Assembly: GCA_021847015.1 (NCBI GenBank)
Contig: JAJZVW010000001.1
Location: forward strand, 124,001-188,000
DNA from: Pseudomonadota bacterium
GTDB taxonomy: Bacteria > Pseudomonadota > Alphaproteobacteria > Rhodospirillales > Magnetospirillaceae
Direction: 5' to 3'
Length of the DNA stretch: 64,000 nucleotides
Part shown: positions 38,070-46,645 of the stretch, piece after piece
Layout of the letters: every line of letters starts with the position of its first letter
Numbering within the stretch: the stretch's first letter is position 1
The notes under the pieces: generated by a model
Seen by the model: the letters and a program-made list of their open reading frames with translations, nothing else
Told to the model about the DNA's origin: nothing
The model's database searches: none
Made by a program: the position numbers and the translations under genes

Positions 38070-38325
38070 GAGCGAACCGCTGGCCGTGGATGTGGTTTTT
38101 TCCGAGGACACTTTTCGGGTCGTTCTCGACGATGGCCGGGAATTGTCGGTGCCTTTGGCATGGTTCCCCCGCCTGTTTCATGGTGCCCCCGATCTGCGTT
38201 CACACTGGGAACTGATCGGGCGAGGCGAAGGTATCCATTGGCCTGATCTGGACGAGGATATCTCCATCGCCGGCCTGCTGGCCGGACGTGGCGATCAGAC
38301 GAGAAACCGGCGGACGGCCGCGTGA
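38050..38325 (+). CDS. DUF2442 protein, copy 1
   Basis: A 91-residue DUF2442 protein with the family core VVFSEDTFRVVLDDGRELSVPLAWFPRL and a C-terminus HWPDLDEDISIAGLLAGRGD. It is predicted to act with the upstream DUF4160 protein. ATG 38050 lies inside the upstream gene; the arrangement is repeated in copy 2. Confidence 0.82.
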   Translation: MRTLALESEPLAVDVVFSEDTFRVVLDDGRELSVPLAWFPRLFHGAPDLRSHWELIGRGEGIHWPDLDEDISIAGLLAGRGDQTRNRRTAA

Positions 38326-38391
38326 GCATTTGGGCGCAGCCCCGCGCGACCGAAATATCGCCTTAGACCTCGCCGCGAAGCTGGGGTAACG

Positions 38392-38634
38392 ATGCCGACA
38401 GTCCTTCGACTCGCCGGCTATCGGTTCTTCTTCTACAGCGACGAGGGCGACCCCCGTGAGCCACCGCATATCCACGTCAGACAGGGGCAGGACGAGGCCA
38501 AGTTCTGGGTACAACCGGATGTCGCTTTGGCCTACAATGAGGGCTTCGACGCCCGGACGCTGAACCATCTTCAAAGACTGGTCGAGCTTCACAGAGATGA
38601 ACTTGAAAGGGCATGGCATGACTATTTCGCCTAA
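38392..38634 (+). CDS. DUF4160 protein, copy 2
   Basis: An 80-residue paralogue of the 37827 gene (MPTVLRLAGYRFFFYSDEG, DPREPPHIHV). Its C-terminal half has diverged (EARTLNHLQRL-type helix against EISGLMAVV), so the two pairs may have different partner specificity. It overlaps copy 2 of DUF2442 by 17 bases. The start context TAACGATGCC is identical to copy 1. Confidence 0.85.
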   Translation: MPTVLRLAGYRFFFYSDEGDPREPPHIHVRQGQDEAKFWVQPDVALAYNEGFDARTLNHLQRLVELHRDELERAWHDYFA

Positions 38635-38866
38635 GGCGCTTCGTTTCGACGAAAACAGCATGTGGGTGGAACTCACCGATGGCCGCACCGTCGGCGTGCC
38701 CCTGGCGTGGTTTCCGCGCCTGCTCCATGCTTCGCCTGAGCAACGCGCGGATTATGAACTGAGCAGCCGTGGCATGCACTGGGAGACTCTGGACGAGGAT
38801 ATCTCCATTGAGGGCATCCTGGCGGGCCGGGGCGATCGGACCAAAACTCGCCGCACTGCCGCGTGA
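38618..38866 (+). CDS. DUF2442 protein, copy 2
   Basis: An 82-residue paralogue of the 38050 gene: LRFDENSMWVELTDGRTVGVPLAWFPRL and HWETLDEDISIEGILAGRGD. ATG 38618 is favoured with AAAGGG upstream; ATG 38597 would add seven residues. Confidence 0.82.
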   Translation: MTISPKALRFDENSMWVELTDGRTVGVPLAWFPRLLHASPEQRADYELSSRGMHWETLDEDISIEGILAGRGDRTKTRRTAA

Positions 38867-38965
38867 GCATCCGGGCGCAGCCCCGCGCGACTGAAATATC
38901 GCTTTTTTCAATCTCGGCAAAAAATGGTGGTATCTGGATAGGGCCTCAACGTTGGAGCCCCATCC

Positions 38966-39358
38966 ATGACGACCACGCCATCTCCCCACAGCCAGGGGGA
39001 TTACATCGCCCGGATCGATGTGCCCCGCCAGTACCCGCTGCCGATCCGATACTCGACACGCTTGTCTCGGCCGGCAAGATCCCGGCTATCCGGCTAGGGC
39101 GGAAGATTCTGTTCCGGCGCGTGGATATAATCGCCTACCTGGATTCGTGTCTGACGCCCGCACCGGACCGCCTTGGCCGCCGAGAAGAGCGACTGGGTAT
39201 CGGAGCGGCTGCAAGCTGCCGTAGCGGAGTCCATCAAACCGGCGGAGCCCATGGCGGAGCGAGCGAAGCGAGAGCCGCCTTCCCTGCCAGCGCTGGTTTC
39301 TCAGCCGACGCTGGCTGTCGCCGCCAAAAAACTGGACGACGAGCTTGGCATCAAGTGA
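38966..39358 (+). pseudogene. Excisionase-like helix-turn-helix gene with two compensating frameshifts
   Basis: Frame A opens at ATG 38966 (MTTTPSPHSQGDYIARIDV) and reaches a stop near 39098. The second half of an HTH_17/excisionase domain (DTLVSAGKIPAIRLGRKILF, RRVDIIAYLDS) is in frame B from about 39049. From about 39155 frame A is again open and gives a plausible C-terminus (AAEKSDWVSERLQAAVAESI...KKLDDELGIK, stop 39358). Only a shift near 39049 and a reverse shift near 39155-39170 join the three parts. It is either decayed or programmed; decay is likelier. An excisionase would normally act with the neighbouring integrase. Confidence 0.5.
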
Positions 39359-39495
39359 GCCTGAGCCTTTCCCCCCCTGCCGCGCCAGCGGTGGGGGGGG
39401 TGCCCTTGTCAATAGGAGGGATAATACGAACACGGAAGGGGTAGGGGCGCACGATGCTGGTCTGGGCGGGAGGCCGCCGCTTCGTCCCGGGACGC

Positions 39496-39587
39496 GTGCC
39501 AAGAGTGTGCCAAGCCGTCTCGCGGACGCGGGCGCGTGCTTCGTGCCCTGGCACGTTTGGCACGCTCTTGGCACACTCAAGTGCCAA
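39496..39587. promoter_or_regulatory. Arm-type integrase sites of element 1
   Basis: GTGCCAAG at 39496-39503 and 39507-39514 (11-bp period), then inverted TTGGCAC at 39557-39563 and 39568-39574 (again 11 bp), with CTGGCAC at 39548 and GTGCCAA at 39581. The helical phasing and nearness to the tRNA-derived att fragment fit arm sites at the right end of element 1. Confidence 0.6.
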
Positions 39588-39658
39588 ACAGGGTGCATTT
39601 CGGCGCAGCGCGGTGCGCTTCCGTGCGCTGTAAGTGGCGGATTTCTGCGGAAAAAGAA

Positions 39659-39707
39659 TGGTGCCGGCGAGAAGACTCGAACTCCCGACCCGCGCATTAC
39701 GAATGCG
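39659..39707 (-). repeat. attL: 3' fragment of tRNA-Thr (left end of element 2)
   Basis: 49 bp matching the 3' part of the tRNA-Thr(CGT) gene at 60634-60682 with two mismatches (GAGAAGAC against GAAGAGAC). It covers the encoded CCA through the anticodon stem and then diverges, so it is not a functional tRNA. This is the duplication left by integration into the tRNA 3' end. Confidence 0.9.
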
Positions 39708-39772
39708 ATTTTTCTCTTGCGGAGGCACCGCAAATATCCGGAGTTTACTTGGCTTTTCCCCATTAACACGCT

Positions 39773-39808
39773 GAATGCCATTGCCAGTTTGGCATTCCAT
39801 TGGCATTC
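39773..39808. promoter_or_regulatory. Left arm-type integrase sites of element 2
   Basis: GAATGCCA (39773-39780) and direct TGGCATTC at 39790-39797 and 39801-39808. The same pair with the same 11-bp spacing recurs inside the right end at 60534-60552. Confidence 0.75.
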
Positions 39809-39859
39809 TTAGGGCGAAAGCGGGTGGCACTGCTCCCGTTTGACCATTGGAGCGGGCGC

Positions 39860-40993
39860 ATGGCGACATACCGGAAAAGGTCGGGAAATTGGCAGGCTAT
39901 CGTTCAGCGGGGCGGCGTCTGGGAATCCCGCACCTTCGACACCAAGGCGGACGCCGAGGAATGGGCTACTGAACTTGAGCGTAAAATTCGACGGAATGAA
40001 CACCTCGACAGCAAGGAAGCCGAGGAAACGAGCTTGCTCGATGCCCTCGACCGCTACCTGAAGGAAATCGTTCCCGGCAAGAAGGGCGAAGTGCAGGATC
40101 GCCGTCGTATCGCCGCCTGGAAGCGCGATGAACTGGCCAAGAAGCCGTTAGCCAAAGTGCGGGGAAGCGATCTCGCCTCGTGGCGCGACAAGCGCCTTGC
40201 CGCCGAGGTATCGGGCGGAACGGTTCGGCGTGATCTCGCCATCATTTCCCACCTGTTTAACGTGGCTGCCAAGGAATGGGGGATGACGGGGCTTGTGAAT
40301 CCGGTCGAAAACATCCGCGTGCCACCCCAGGGAAAAGCCCGTGACCGGCGCTTGAGCGCTCGCCCGGATAAGAAGGGCAAAACCGAGGCAGTGCGCCTTC
40401 TGGCGGCTTGCAAGGCGTCGGCAAATCCGTGGCTGGCGCCGATAGTGGAGGTGGCCCTCGCCACGGCCATGCGTCAAAGCGAGCTGCTTGCGCTCTCCTG
40501 GGACGCCATCGACTTGACGCGGAAGGTCGCCCGCCTCGAGGACACCAAGAACGGTGAGCGGCGGGACGTGCCGCTATCGTCGGCCGCCGTAAAGACCTTA
40601 AAGCGCGTTGCGCGGTTTACAGCGGGTTTCCCAGTGGCCATCGGTAAACGAAACATAAAGTTGCGAAAAACCATCAAGCCCGGTAGTCGGCGGGCCTTTC
40701 CATTCCACGCCGAGTCGGAGGGGCACCGCCTGGAAAGGCGTATCCGCATTCTTGATGGCCGGGTATTCCCCGTCAGCGTCGGGCGGCTGAATGTCCAGTG
40801 GCGAAAGGCGGTGAAGACGGCGGAGCTTGGAGATTTCCACTTCCACGACCTCCGCCACGAAGCGACCTCACGCCTATTCGAAAAGGGCCTTAACCCGATG
40901 GAGGCTGCGGCAGTTACGGGGCATAAGACGCTCCAGATGTTGAAGCGCTACACCCACCTGCGGGCTGAAGATCTTGCCGCAAAACTGGGCTGA
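39860..40993 (+). CDS. Tyrosine recombinase (integrase) of element 2
   Basis: A 377-residue integrase homologous along its length to the 36823 protein. Catalytic motifs are ATAMRQSELLAL, HDLRHEATS, TGHKT and LKRYTHL. Between the first catalytic Arg region and HDLRHEA it carries a 44-residue insert (encoded by about 40614-40745) absent from the other integrase; the insert is basic and its DNA has internal inverted repeats. ATG 39860 aligns with the other start. It lies just inside attL and should catalyse integration and excision of the island. Confidence 0.95.
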   Translation: MATYRKRSGNWQAIVQRGGVWESRTFDTKADAEEWATELERKIRRNEHLDSKEAEETSLLDALDRYLKEIVPGKKGEVQDRRRIAAWKRDELAKKPLAKVRGSDLASWRDKRLAAEVSGGTVRRDLAIISHLFNVAAKEWGMTGLVNPVENIRVPPQGKARDRRLSARPDKKGKTEAVRLLAACKASANPWLAPIVEVALATAMRQSELLALSWDAIDLTRKVARLEDTKNGERRDVPLSSAAVKTLKRVARFTAGFPVAIGKRNIKLRKTIKPGSRRAFPFHAESEGHRLERRIRILDGRVFPVSVGRLNVQWRKAVKTAELGDFHFHDLRHEATSRLFEKGLNPMEAAAVTGHKTLQMLKRYTHLRAEDLAAKLG

Positions 40994-41051
40994 TACCCCA
41001 GAACCACATATTTTTTTTCACGAAAAAGCCGCACGAGCCAGACGTCGGACT

Positions 41052-41095
41052 CGTATGCTTTTCGTCTGAAAAGCGTATGGTTTTCGTCTGAAAAA
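41052..41095 (+). repeat. Two tandem 22-bp operator-like repeats upstream of mod
   Basis: CGTATGCTTTTCGTCTGAAA and the near-identical next copy (41052-41073 and 41074-41095), each containing the inverted repeat TTTTC-GTCT-GAAAA. Their 22-bp period equals two helical turns, as expected for cooperative regulator binding. They lie about 200 bp before the methyltransferase gene. Confidence 0.6.
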
Positions 41096-41292
41096 CGTAA
41101 TCAAGTTTCGTTTCTGTTGCCTCCCACGGCGTCAGACGACCGCAAGCCGCCGCAACCGCCCTTGAGGCCCCGATGCGACTGGTGCCTTGCCGCAAGAGCC
41201 TTTCCCGCTTCCGACAACCGGTTATCTGGTATCTTCGCCGGCCGAAAGCAGGATTCCGGCACAGGCGCCGCCGGCAGAGGGAAATTGAATAG

Positions 41293-42846
41293 ATGCCGAT
41301 TCTTCAGTGGCTCACCAGAGACCAGGACGTCAATGCGGCGCAGTCGGTGCCTTACCGCTTGCTGGAAGAGGTCGGGGACCTCGGTCACGGTGACCGCAAC
41401 GCGGGCAACATGCTCATCCAGGGCGACAACCTTCAGGCACTCAAGGCGCTCCTGCCGTTCTATGCGGGCCAGGTGAAGTGCATCTACATCGACCCCCCGT
41501 ACAACACCAAGTCTGCCTTCGAGCATTACGACGACAACCTCGAACACAGCCGCTGGCTTGCGATGATGTGGCCGAGGCTAGAACTCCTTCGCGACCTACT
41601 CTCCGAAGACGGCTCCATCTGGGTGTCGATCGACGACAATGAGGCGCACTACCTCAAAGTCATCATGGACGAGGTGTTCGGCAGGAACTGCTTCATTGCC
41701 TCCAATGTCTGGCAGAAGCGTTATTCACGCGAGAATCGGGAGGCTATCGGTGACGTCCACGAGTACATCTTCGTGTACGCTCGTAGTCCCGAGCGCTTCA
41801 AGGCAACCCGTAACCGCGTTCCTCTCGACGAGCAGCAGGCCAAGATCTACCGCAACCCGGACAACCGGGACGAAAAGGATCCGACCAAGAGGTGGCGCGG
41901 CCTCCCGATGACGGCCCAGGGCTACCGGCCCAACCAGATGTACAAGATCACCGCGCCGAACGGAAAAGTGCATGTGCCCCCGGAGGGACGGTGCTGGTCG
42001 ATGATCGAGCCTGAATTCGAGAAGCAGCTGGCGGCAGGAAGGATCTATTGGGGCAAGGATGGAAACGCCCAACCGAGCGTGATCCGTTTCCTCTCCGAGG
42101 TGGAAGGGCTCGTGCCGTGGACTTGGTGGCCGCACGATGAGGTGGGACACACCGATGAGTCCAAAAAGGAATGCAACGTCCTTTTCGGTGCCGACGTAAG
42201 CTTCGGCACGCCGAAGCCAGAAAGGCTTATCCATCGCATCCTGCACATCGCTACTAACCCCGGTGACCTCGTCCTTGACTCCTTTCTCGGATCGGGCACC
42301 ACCGCCGCCGTGGCCCATAAGATGGGGCGCCGCTGGATCGGCGTGGAAATGGGCGACCATGCGGAAAGCCACTGCGTCCGCAGGCTTGGAAAGGTCATCG
42401 ACGGCGAACAGGGTGGCATATCCGAAGAGGTCGGCTGGAAGGGCGGTGGCGGTTTCCGCTTCTACCGCCTCGGCTCCCCCGTCTTCGACGAGGAAGGCCG
42501 TCTGTGCTCCGACATCCGCTTCCCCGTCCTCGCCGCCCATGTGTGGTTCAGTGAGACCGGCACGCCGTGGAATGGGCGACCGGGCACGCCCTTCCTGGGC
42601 ATCCACGAAGGGCGGGCCTACGCCCTGCTCTACAATGGCATCCTCGGCGACAAGCGGCCGGACGGCGGCAACGTGCTGACCCGTCCTATCCTGCGGCTGA
42701 TCCGCGACGAGATCGCCGCGGCGGCACCGGCCTTCGACGGTTCGCTGACCGTCTACGGCGAGCGGTCGGCGCTGGCGGCGGCGAGCTTGGACCGCGAGAA
42801 CATCGCCTTCAAGCAGACGCCGTACGACGTGAAGGCAAGGCGATAG
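41293..42846 (+). CDS. mod: Type III restriction-modification methyltransferase (Mod)
   Basis: A 517-residue beta-class N6-adenine methyltransferase. The catalytic motif is IDPPYNTKSAFEHYDDNLEH, the AdoMet motif LDSFLGSGTTAAVAHKMGRRWIGVE, and the variable target-recognition region lies between (about 130-300). It protects host DNA and gives target specificity to the Res partner 9 bp downstream. No homopolymer or tandem repeat that would cause phase variation is visible. Confidence 0.93.
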   Translation: MPILQWLTRDQDVNAAQSVPYRLLEEVGDLGHGDRNAGNMLIQGDNLQALKALLPFYAGQVKCIYIDPPYNTKSAFEHYDDNLEHSRWLAMMWPRLELLRDLLSEDGSIWVSIDDNEAHYLKVIMDEVFGRNCFIASNVWQKRYSRENREAIGDVHEYIFVYARSPERFKATRNRVPLDEQQAKIYRNPDNRDEKDPTKRWRGLPMTAQGYRPNQMYKITAPNGKVHVPPEGRCWSMIEPEFEKQLAAGRIYWGKDGNAQPSVIRFLSEVEGLVPWTWWPHDEVGHTDESKKECNVLFGADVSFGTPKPERLIHRILHIATNPGDLVLDSFLGSGTTAAVAHKMGRRWIGVEMGDHAESHCVRRLGKVIDGEQGGISEEVGWKGGGGFRFYRLGSPVFDEEGRLCSDIRFPVLAAHVWFSETGTPWNGRPGTPFLGIHEGRAYALLYNGILGDKRPDGGNVLTRPILRLIRDEIAAAAPAFDGSLTVYGERSALAAASLDRENIAFKQTPYDVKARR

Positions 42847-42855
42847 GGGGACGCC

Positions 42856-45489
42856 ATGGAACTAAAGGAATACCAGAAGAAGACCATGGCGGTCCTGCGG
42901 GCGTTCTTCGAGGAGGCCCGTCTCGCCGGTCCGAAGGCGGCCTACGAACGGATTGTCCGCGAGCCGGAGCAAGCCAAGCGGTTGGGGCGCTACGCCGACG
43001 AATACCGTCCGCTGGAGGGTCTACCCAACGTGCCCTATGTCTGCCTCCGCCTGCCCACCGGCGGCGGCAAGACCATCCTCGGCGCCCACAGCGTCGAGGT
43101 GATCAAGAAGGCCTGGATCGAGAAAGACTTCCCAGTCGTCCTGTGGCTGGTGCCGTCCAACACCATCCGCCTCCAGACCGTCGACGCCCTGAAGAACGCC
43201 CGCCATCCCTATCGCCGTGTCCTCGACGAGGCCTTCGACGGGCGGGTGCGGGTCTTCGACATCGCCGACTTCGCCACCGTCCGCCCGCACGAGATCGGGA
43301 CCAACCTCTGCGTGGTGGTCGGCACCATCCAAACCCTGCGCGTCGGCAACACCGAAGGCCGCAAGGTCTACGCCCACCACGAGGACATGGCGCCGCACTT
43401 CTCCTCCGTGCCCCGCAACATGCCCGAGCTGGATCTCCTGCCCGATGGCTCGCCCAAGTTCTCCTTCGCCAACCTGCTATACATCCACCGCCCGCTGATG
43501 GTGGTCGACGAGGCTCACAACGCCGTCACCGGGCTGACCCGCGAGATGCAGCAGAGGGTGAACCCCTGCGCCATCGTCGAGTTCACGGCGACGCCGCGAC
43601 TGGCCAGCAACACGCTCCACAGCGTCACCGCACAGGAGCTGAAGGCCGCGGAAATGATCAAGCTGCCGATCATGCTCTCCGAGCACGATTCGTGGCAGAA
43701 CGCCGTCAACGGCGCCGTCGCCACCCGCGCTGCGCTGGAAGAGGCCGCGCGGGGCGAAACGGAATACATCCGGCCCATCGTCCTGTTTCAAGCCCAACCG
43801 AAAAATCAGGAGGTGACGGTCGAGGTGCTGAAGAGGCACCTGATCGAGGTCGAGAACATTCCCGAGAACCGCATCGCCGTGGCCACCGGCGACCAGCGGG
43901 AACTGGACGGCCTTAACCTGTTCGACGAGAACTGCCCGATCGAGTACGTCATTACCGTCGAGGCCCTCAAAGAGGGTTGGGACTGCTCGTTCGCCTACGT
44001 CTTCTGCTCGGTGTCGAACATCCGCAGCGCCACCGACGTGGAGCAGCTTCTCGGCCGTGTCCTGCGTATGCCCTATGCCCGCCGCCGCAAGGCGCCAGAG
44101 TTAAACAAGGCGTACGCCCACGTCTCTGAGACCTCGTTCCAGCAGGCGGCACAGGCCCTGTGCGACAAGCTGGTCAGCATGGGCTTCGAGGAGGACGAGG
44201 CGCTGGAGAGCATCGAGAGCGCCCAGCGGCGGTTTGACGACTTCGAGGAGGGGCTATTCGCCCCCAAGGACAGGCAGAAGCCCATCTTCGTCCACTCCTT
44301 CAAGGCGTCTTCCGAGGCCGTCGAGACATTGAAGGGCCATGCCAGCGTCAAGGTCGAGACCACGCCGGCCGGCGAAGTGAAGGTCGTCATCGAAGGCCGC
44401 CTAGCCCCCGAGGTCGAGGAGGTCATCACCTACTCCATGCCGGAATCGGCGCGCGGCGAATTCAAGGAAGCGGTGAAGCGGTATCGGCTGGAAACCAAGG
44501 ATAGGCTGTCCCCCGCCGAGCACGGGGAGCGTTTCTCAGTCCCCCGCCTCATGGCGGACGTGCAGGGAGAGTTGGAATTCGCCGACGTCGACCTTTTCAT
44601 GGAGGCGTTCCCGTGGTCCGTGCTGGACATGCCGGCACGGCTGGAGCCATCCGAGTTCGACGTCCGCGAGACCGCCCGCAGCTTCGAAATCGACCTCGAC
44701 GGCAAGAAGGTCGTGTACTCGTTCGCAAGCGAGGACGAACAGCTCCCCCTCGACATCGATGTGGAGGGGTGGACCGAGGAGGCGCTGACCCTTTGGCTCG
44801 ATCGCCAAGTGCGCCAGCCCGACATCTCTCAGTCCGAGCTTGTCCGCTGGCTCCGCGACGTAGTCACCAATCTGACCAAGGTTCGGAAACTCCACCTCAA
44901 TGCGTTGATGCGGTGCAAATTCATCCTTGCCCGTAAGGTCCGGGACAAGATCGACGCCCTCCGAATGGCGGCCCGCGCGGGGGCATACCAGCAATTCCTA
45001 TTCGCGCCCGAAGCCAAGGTCGGGGCCACCTTCGACCACGCCTTCGAATTCCGAAGCGGCATGTACGCCGATGTGCGCCGCTACCATGGACGCCTGAAGT
45101 TCCGGAAGCACTTCCTCGGCCCCGAAAACGTTCCAGCCTTCGACGGCAAGGCCGGCGGCGAGGAGGAGATCTGCGCTGGGGTCATCGACAGCATCGCCGA
45201 AGTCAAATACTGGGTCCGCAATGTGTCCCAGCACAAAGACTCGTTCTACCTGCCTACGGCCACCGACAGGTTCTACCCCGACTTTATCGCCCTGCTGGAA
45301 GACGGCCGCCTACTCGTGGTCGAGTACAAAGGCGAACTCACCGCCGGCACCGACGACACCCGCGAGAAACGCGCCGTCGGCTTGCTGTGGGAAAGGGCTA
45401 GCGGCGGCAAGGGCCTTTTCCTGCTGGCCGAGAAGGATGTCGGCGGGTTGGACGTGCGGGGTCAGATCAAGCTCAAGGTGGGAAAGTAA
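42856..45489 (+). CDS. res: Type III restriction enzyme, helicase/nuclease subunit (Res)
   Basis: An 877-residue superfamily 2 helicase-nuclease. Walker A is RLPTGGGKTILGAHS (about residue 65), Walker B VVDEAHN, motif III VEFTATPRLAS, and a later LLGRVLRMPYARR is motif VI. The C-terminus holds a PD-(D/E)xK nuclease (FYPDFIALLEDGRLLVVEYKG). With Mod it should cut unmodified DNA after translocation. The frame is intact, so the system appears functional. Confidence 0.93.
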   Translation: MELKEYQKKTMAVLRAFFEEARLAGPKAAYERIVREPEQAKRLGRYADEYRPLEGLPNVPYVCLRLPTGGGKTILGAHSVEVIKKAWIEKDFPVVLWLVPSNTIRLQTVDALKNARHPYRRVLDEAFDGRVRVFDIADFATVRPHEIGTNLCVVVGTIQTLRVGNTEGRKVYAHHEDMAPHFSSVPRNMPELDLLPDGSPKFSFANLLYIHRPLMVVDEAHNAVTGLTREMQQRVNPCAIVEFTATPRLASNTLHSVTAQELKAAEMIKLPIMLSEHDSWQNAVNGAVATRAALEEAARGETEYIRPIVLFQAQPKNQEVTVEVLKRHLIEVENIPENRIAVATGDQRELDGLNLFDENCPIEYVITVEALKEGWDCSFAYVFCSVSNIRSATDVEQLLGRVLRMPYARRRKAPELNKAYAHVSETSFQQAAQALCDKLVSMGFEEDEALESIESAQRRFDDFEEGLFAPKDRQKPIFVHSFKASSEAVETLKGHASVKVETTPAGEVKVVIEGRLAPEVEEVITYSMPESARGEFKEAVKRYRLETKDRLSPAEHGERFSVPRLMADVQGELEFADVDLFMEAFPWSVLDMPARLEPSEFDVRETARSFEIDLDGKKVVYSFASEDEQLPLDIDVEGWTEEALTLWLDRQVRQPDISQSELVRWLRDVVTNLTKVRKLHLNALMRCKFILARKVRDKIDALRMAARAGAYQQFLFAPEAKVGATFDHAFEFRSGMYADVRRYHGRLKFRKHFLGPENVPAFDGKAGGEEEICAGVIDSIAEVKYWVRNVSQHKDSFYLPTATDRFYPDFIALLEDGRLLVVEYKGELTAGTDDTREKRAVGLLWERASGGKGLFLLAEKDVGGLDVRGQIKLKVGK

Positions 45490-45603
45490 CTGGGCCGCTG
45501 CGGCGTACTCGCTTTTGCGACGGTTTTGCGACGGAAATACACGAGTCCGGGCAGATCATCCTCGTAGCAAAAACGAGTACACGGCAGAAATGCACGGAAC
45601 ATG

Positions 45604-46113
45604 TCAGCGCCAGCCTTCGGCTCGCCACTGCCCACGCCACCAGCGATAATTTTCCGAGGCATCGGACAAAGGCCCCTCGAGATCAAGGCCAAGCAACTTT
45701 TCCGCATGGCGTACGATGCCGGGATTCGGATGGCACCGGGGAGCAGCGTCCAGAAGGTCGGCGATCGCGCGGCCCGCGTCCTGGTGATAGGCGGCGAGGA
45801 TGGCCAGCGCGATGCCGGCGCTGCGGCTTTTTCCTTGGAGGCAATGGATAGCCAGATGTCCGGGGAATCGGCGGCTGAAGGTGATCGCCTCCATCACCTG
45901 ACCCTCGGCCGGGCCGACGTAAAGCTCGTTGTGGGGGCCGCCGCGCCACGGCGCCGGCCACGGAATATCATCGAACTCCAAGCGCAAGACGCCGCCGAAC
46001 CGCTCGGCGAGGACGGCCGCCCGTTGAGAATGGGTTCCGACGATACTGACAAGGGCGTCGGCCACGACGGCGCCACTTTCGATGATCGCCTGGGAATGGA
46101 CCGTCACGCGCAT
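45604..46113 (-). CDS. Dual-specificity/tyrosine phosphatase-like protein
   Basis: A 169-residue protein with the Cys-phosphatase signature HCLQGKSRSAG (H90, C91, R97), preceded by a strand-loop region like that of dual-specificity phosphatases. The general-acid Asp is not obvious (DDIPWP near 49 is a candidate). Similar proteins are common on alphaproteobacterial integrative elements. It is convergent with res and downstream of the exonuclease gene. Confidence 0.8.
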   Translation of the reverse strand: MRVTVHSQAIIESGAVVADALVSIVGTHSQRAAVLAERFGGVLRLEFDDIPWPAPWRGGPHNELYVGPAEGQVMEAITFSRRFPGHLAIHCLQGKSRSAGIALAILAAYHQDAGRAIADLLDAAPRCHPNPGIVRHAEKLLGLDLEGPLSDASENYRWWRGQWRAEGWR

Positions 46114-46129
46114 CGATCATCGTCCATGG

Positions 46130-46645
46130 TCATGCGCCCTCCGCCACCAGCCGCGTCAACGTCGCCCAAAACCGTGCGTCGTCGGCGGCCCGATGCGTGA
46201 TGGGGGCCAACGCCTTGGCCTGCTCCTGCGCCATGGCGTATTCCCCTTCGCCGGTCAACCCGCCGCTGTTGATGAAGGTGTAAACGAAGCTGTGGCCGTC
46301 AAAGAGACGGATGCTCGTATCCGTGCCGGCGGCTTTGAAGAGGCGTGCCAGCCACCACGCATCGACCCGAGGGTTGTCCGAAAACACCATGCGGTCGGCG
46401 GTCGCGGCGACGATCCGCGCGGCGACTTCGGCCGCGGGCACACCCTCGGCCGCCAGCATGGCGAGGGAGATGCCATGCACGCCCTCGGCGTCCAGGTCCC
46501 AATAGGTCCATGTCGGCTCCGGCCGAACCAGCACGGAACCGGTGCGCCCCGCGATGTCGCTCCATCCGACCTCGATGGGGTAGCTCTCGGGACCGAAGCC
46601 GCTGGCCTCCACGTCCAGCCACAGAACGCGGGAAAGGTCGATCAT
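46130..46645 (-). CDS. DEDD-type 3'-5' exonuclease-like protein
   Basis: A 171-residue RNase H-fold exonuclease-like protein. LWLDVEASGFG supplies the first D-x-E, VFSDNPRVDAWWL the second Asp, and THRAADDARFWATL the final H-x4-D, as in DnaQ/oligoribonuclease-type enzymes. The substrate is unknown. Its ATG overlaps the stop of the upstream small gene by four bases. Confidence 0.82.
   Translation of the reverse strand: MIDLSRVLWLDVEASGFGPESYPIEVGWSDIAGRTGSVLVRPEPTWTYWDLDAEGVHGISLAMLAAEGVPAAEVAARIVAATADRMVFSDNPRVDAWWLARLFKAAGTDTSIRLFDGHSFVYTFINSGGLTGEGEYAMAQEQAKALAPITHRAADDARFWATLTRLVAEGA

Larger units (their letters stand above)
37801..38915 (+). repeat. Tandem duplication carrying the DUF4160/DUF2442 pair
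   Basis: Two units of about 560 bp (37801-38364 and 38365-38915) in direct orientation. Each starts with GACCTCGCCGCGAAG, the last codons of the integrase, then TAACGATGCC, the DUF4160 gene and the DUF2442 gene, and ends with a GAAATATCGC box. The second unit therefore begins with a copy of the integrase 3' end. The units have diverged to moderate identity. Confidence 0.85.

Noticed and set aside
39018-39444. Long overlapping frames around the excisionase-like region
   Set aside because: Outside the HTH part they show low-complexity, GC-driven composition with no domain; only the spliced reading makes sense.
39490-39600. Possible CRISPR-like repeats of GTGCCAAG
   Set aside because: Repeats are only 7-8 bp, in both orientations with 11-bp phasing, and lack spacers; integrase arm sites explain them better.
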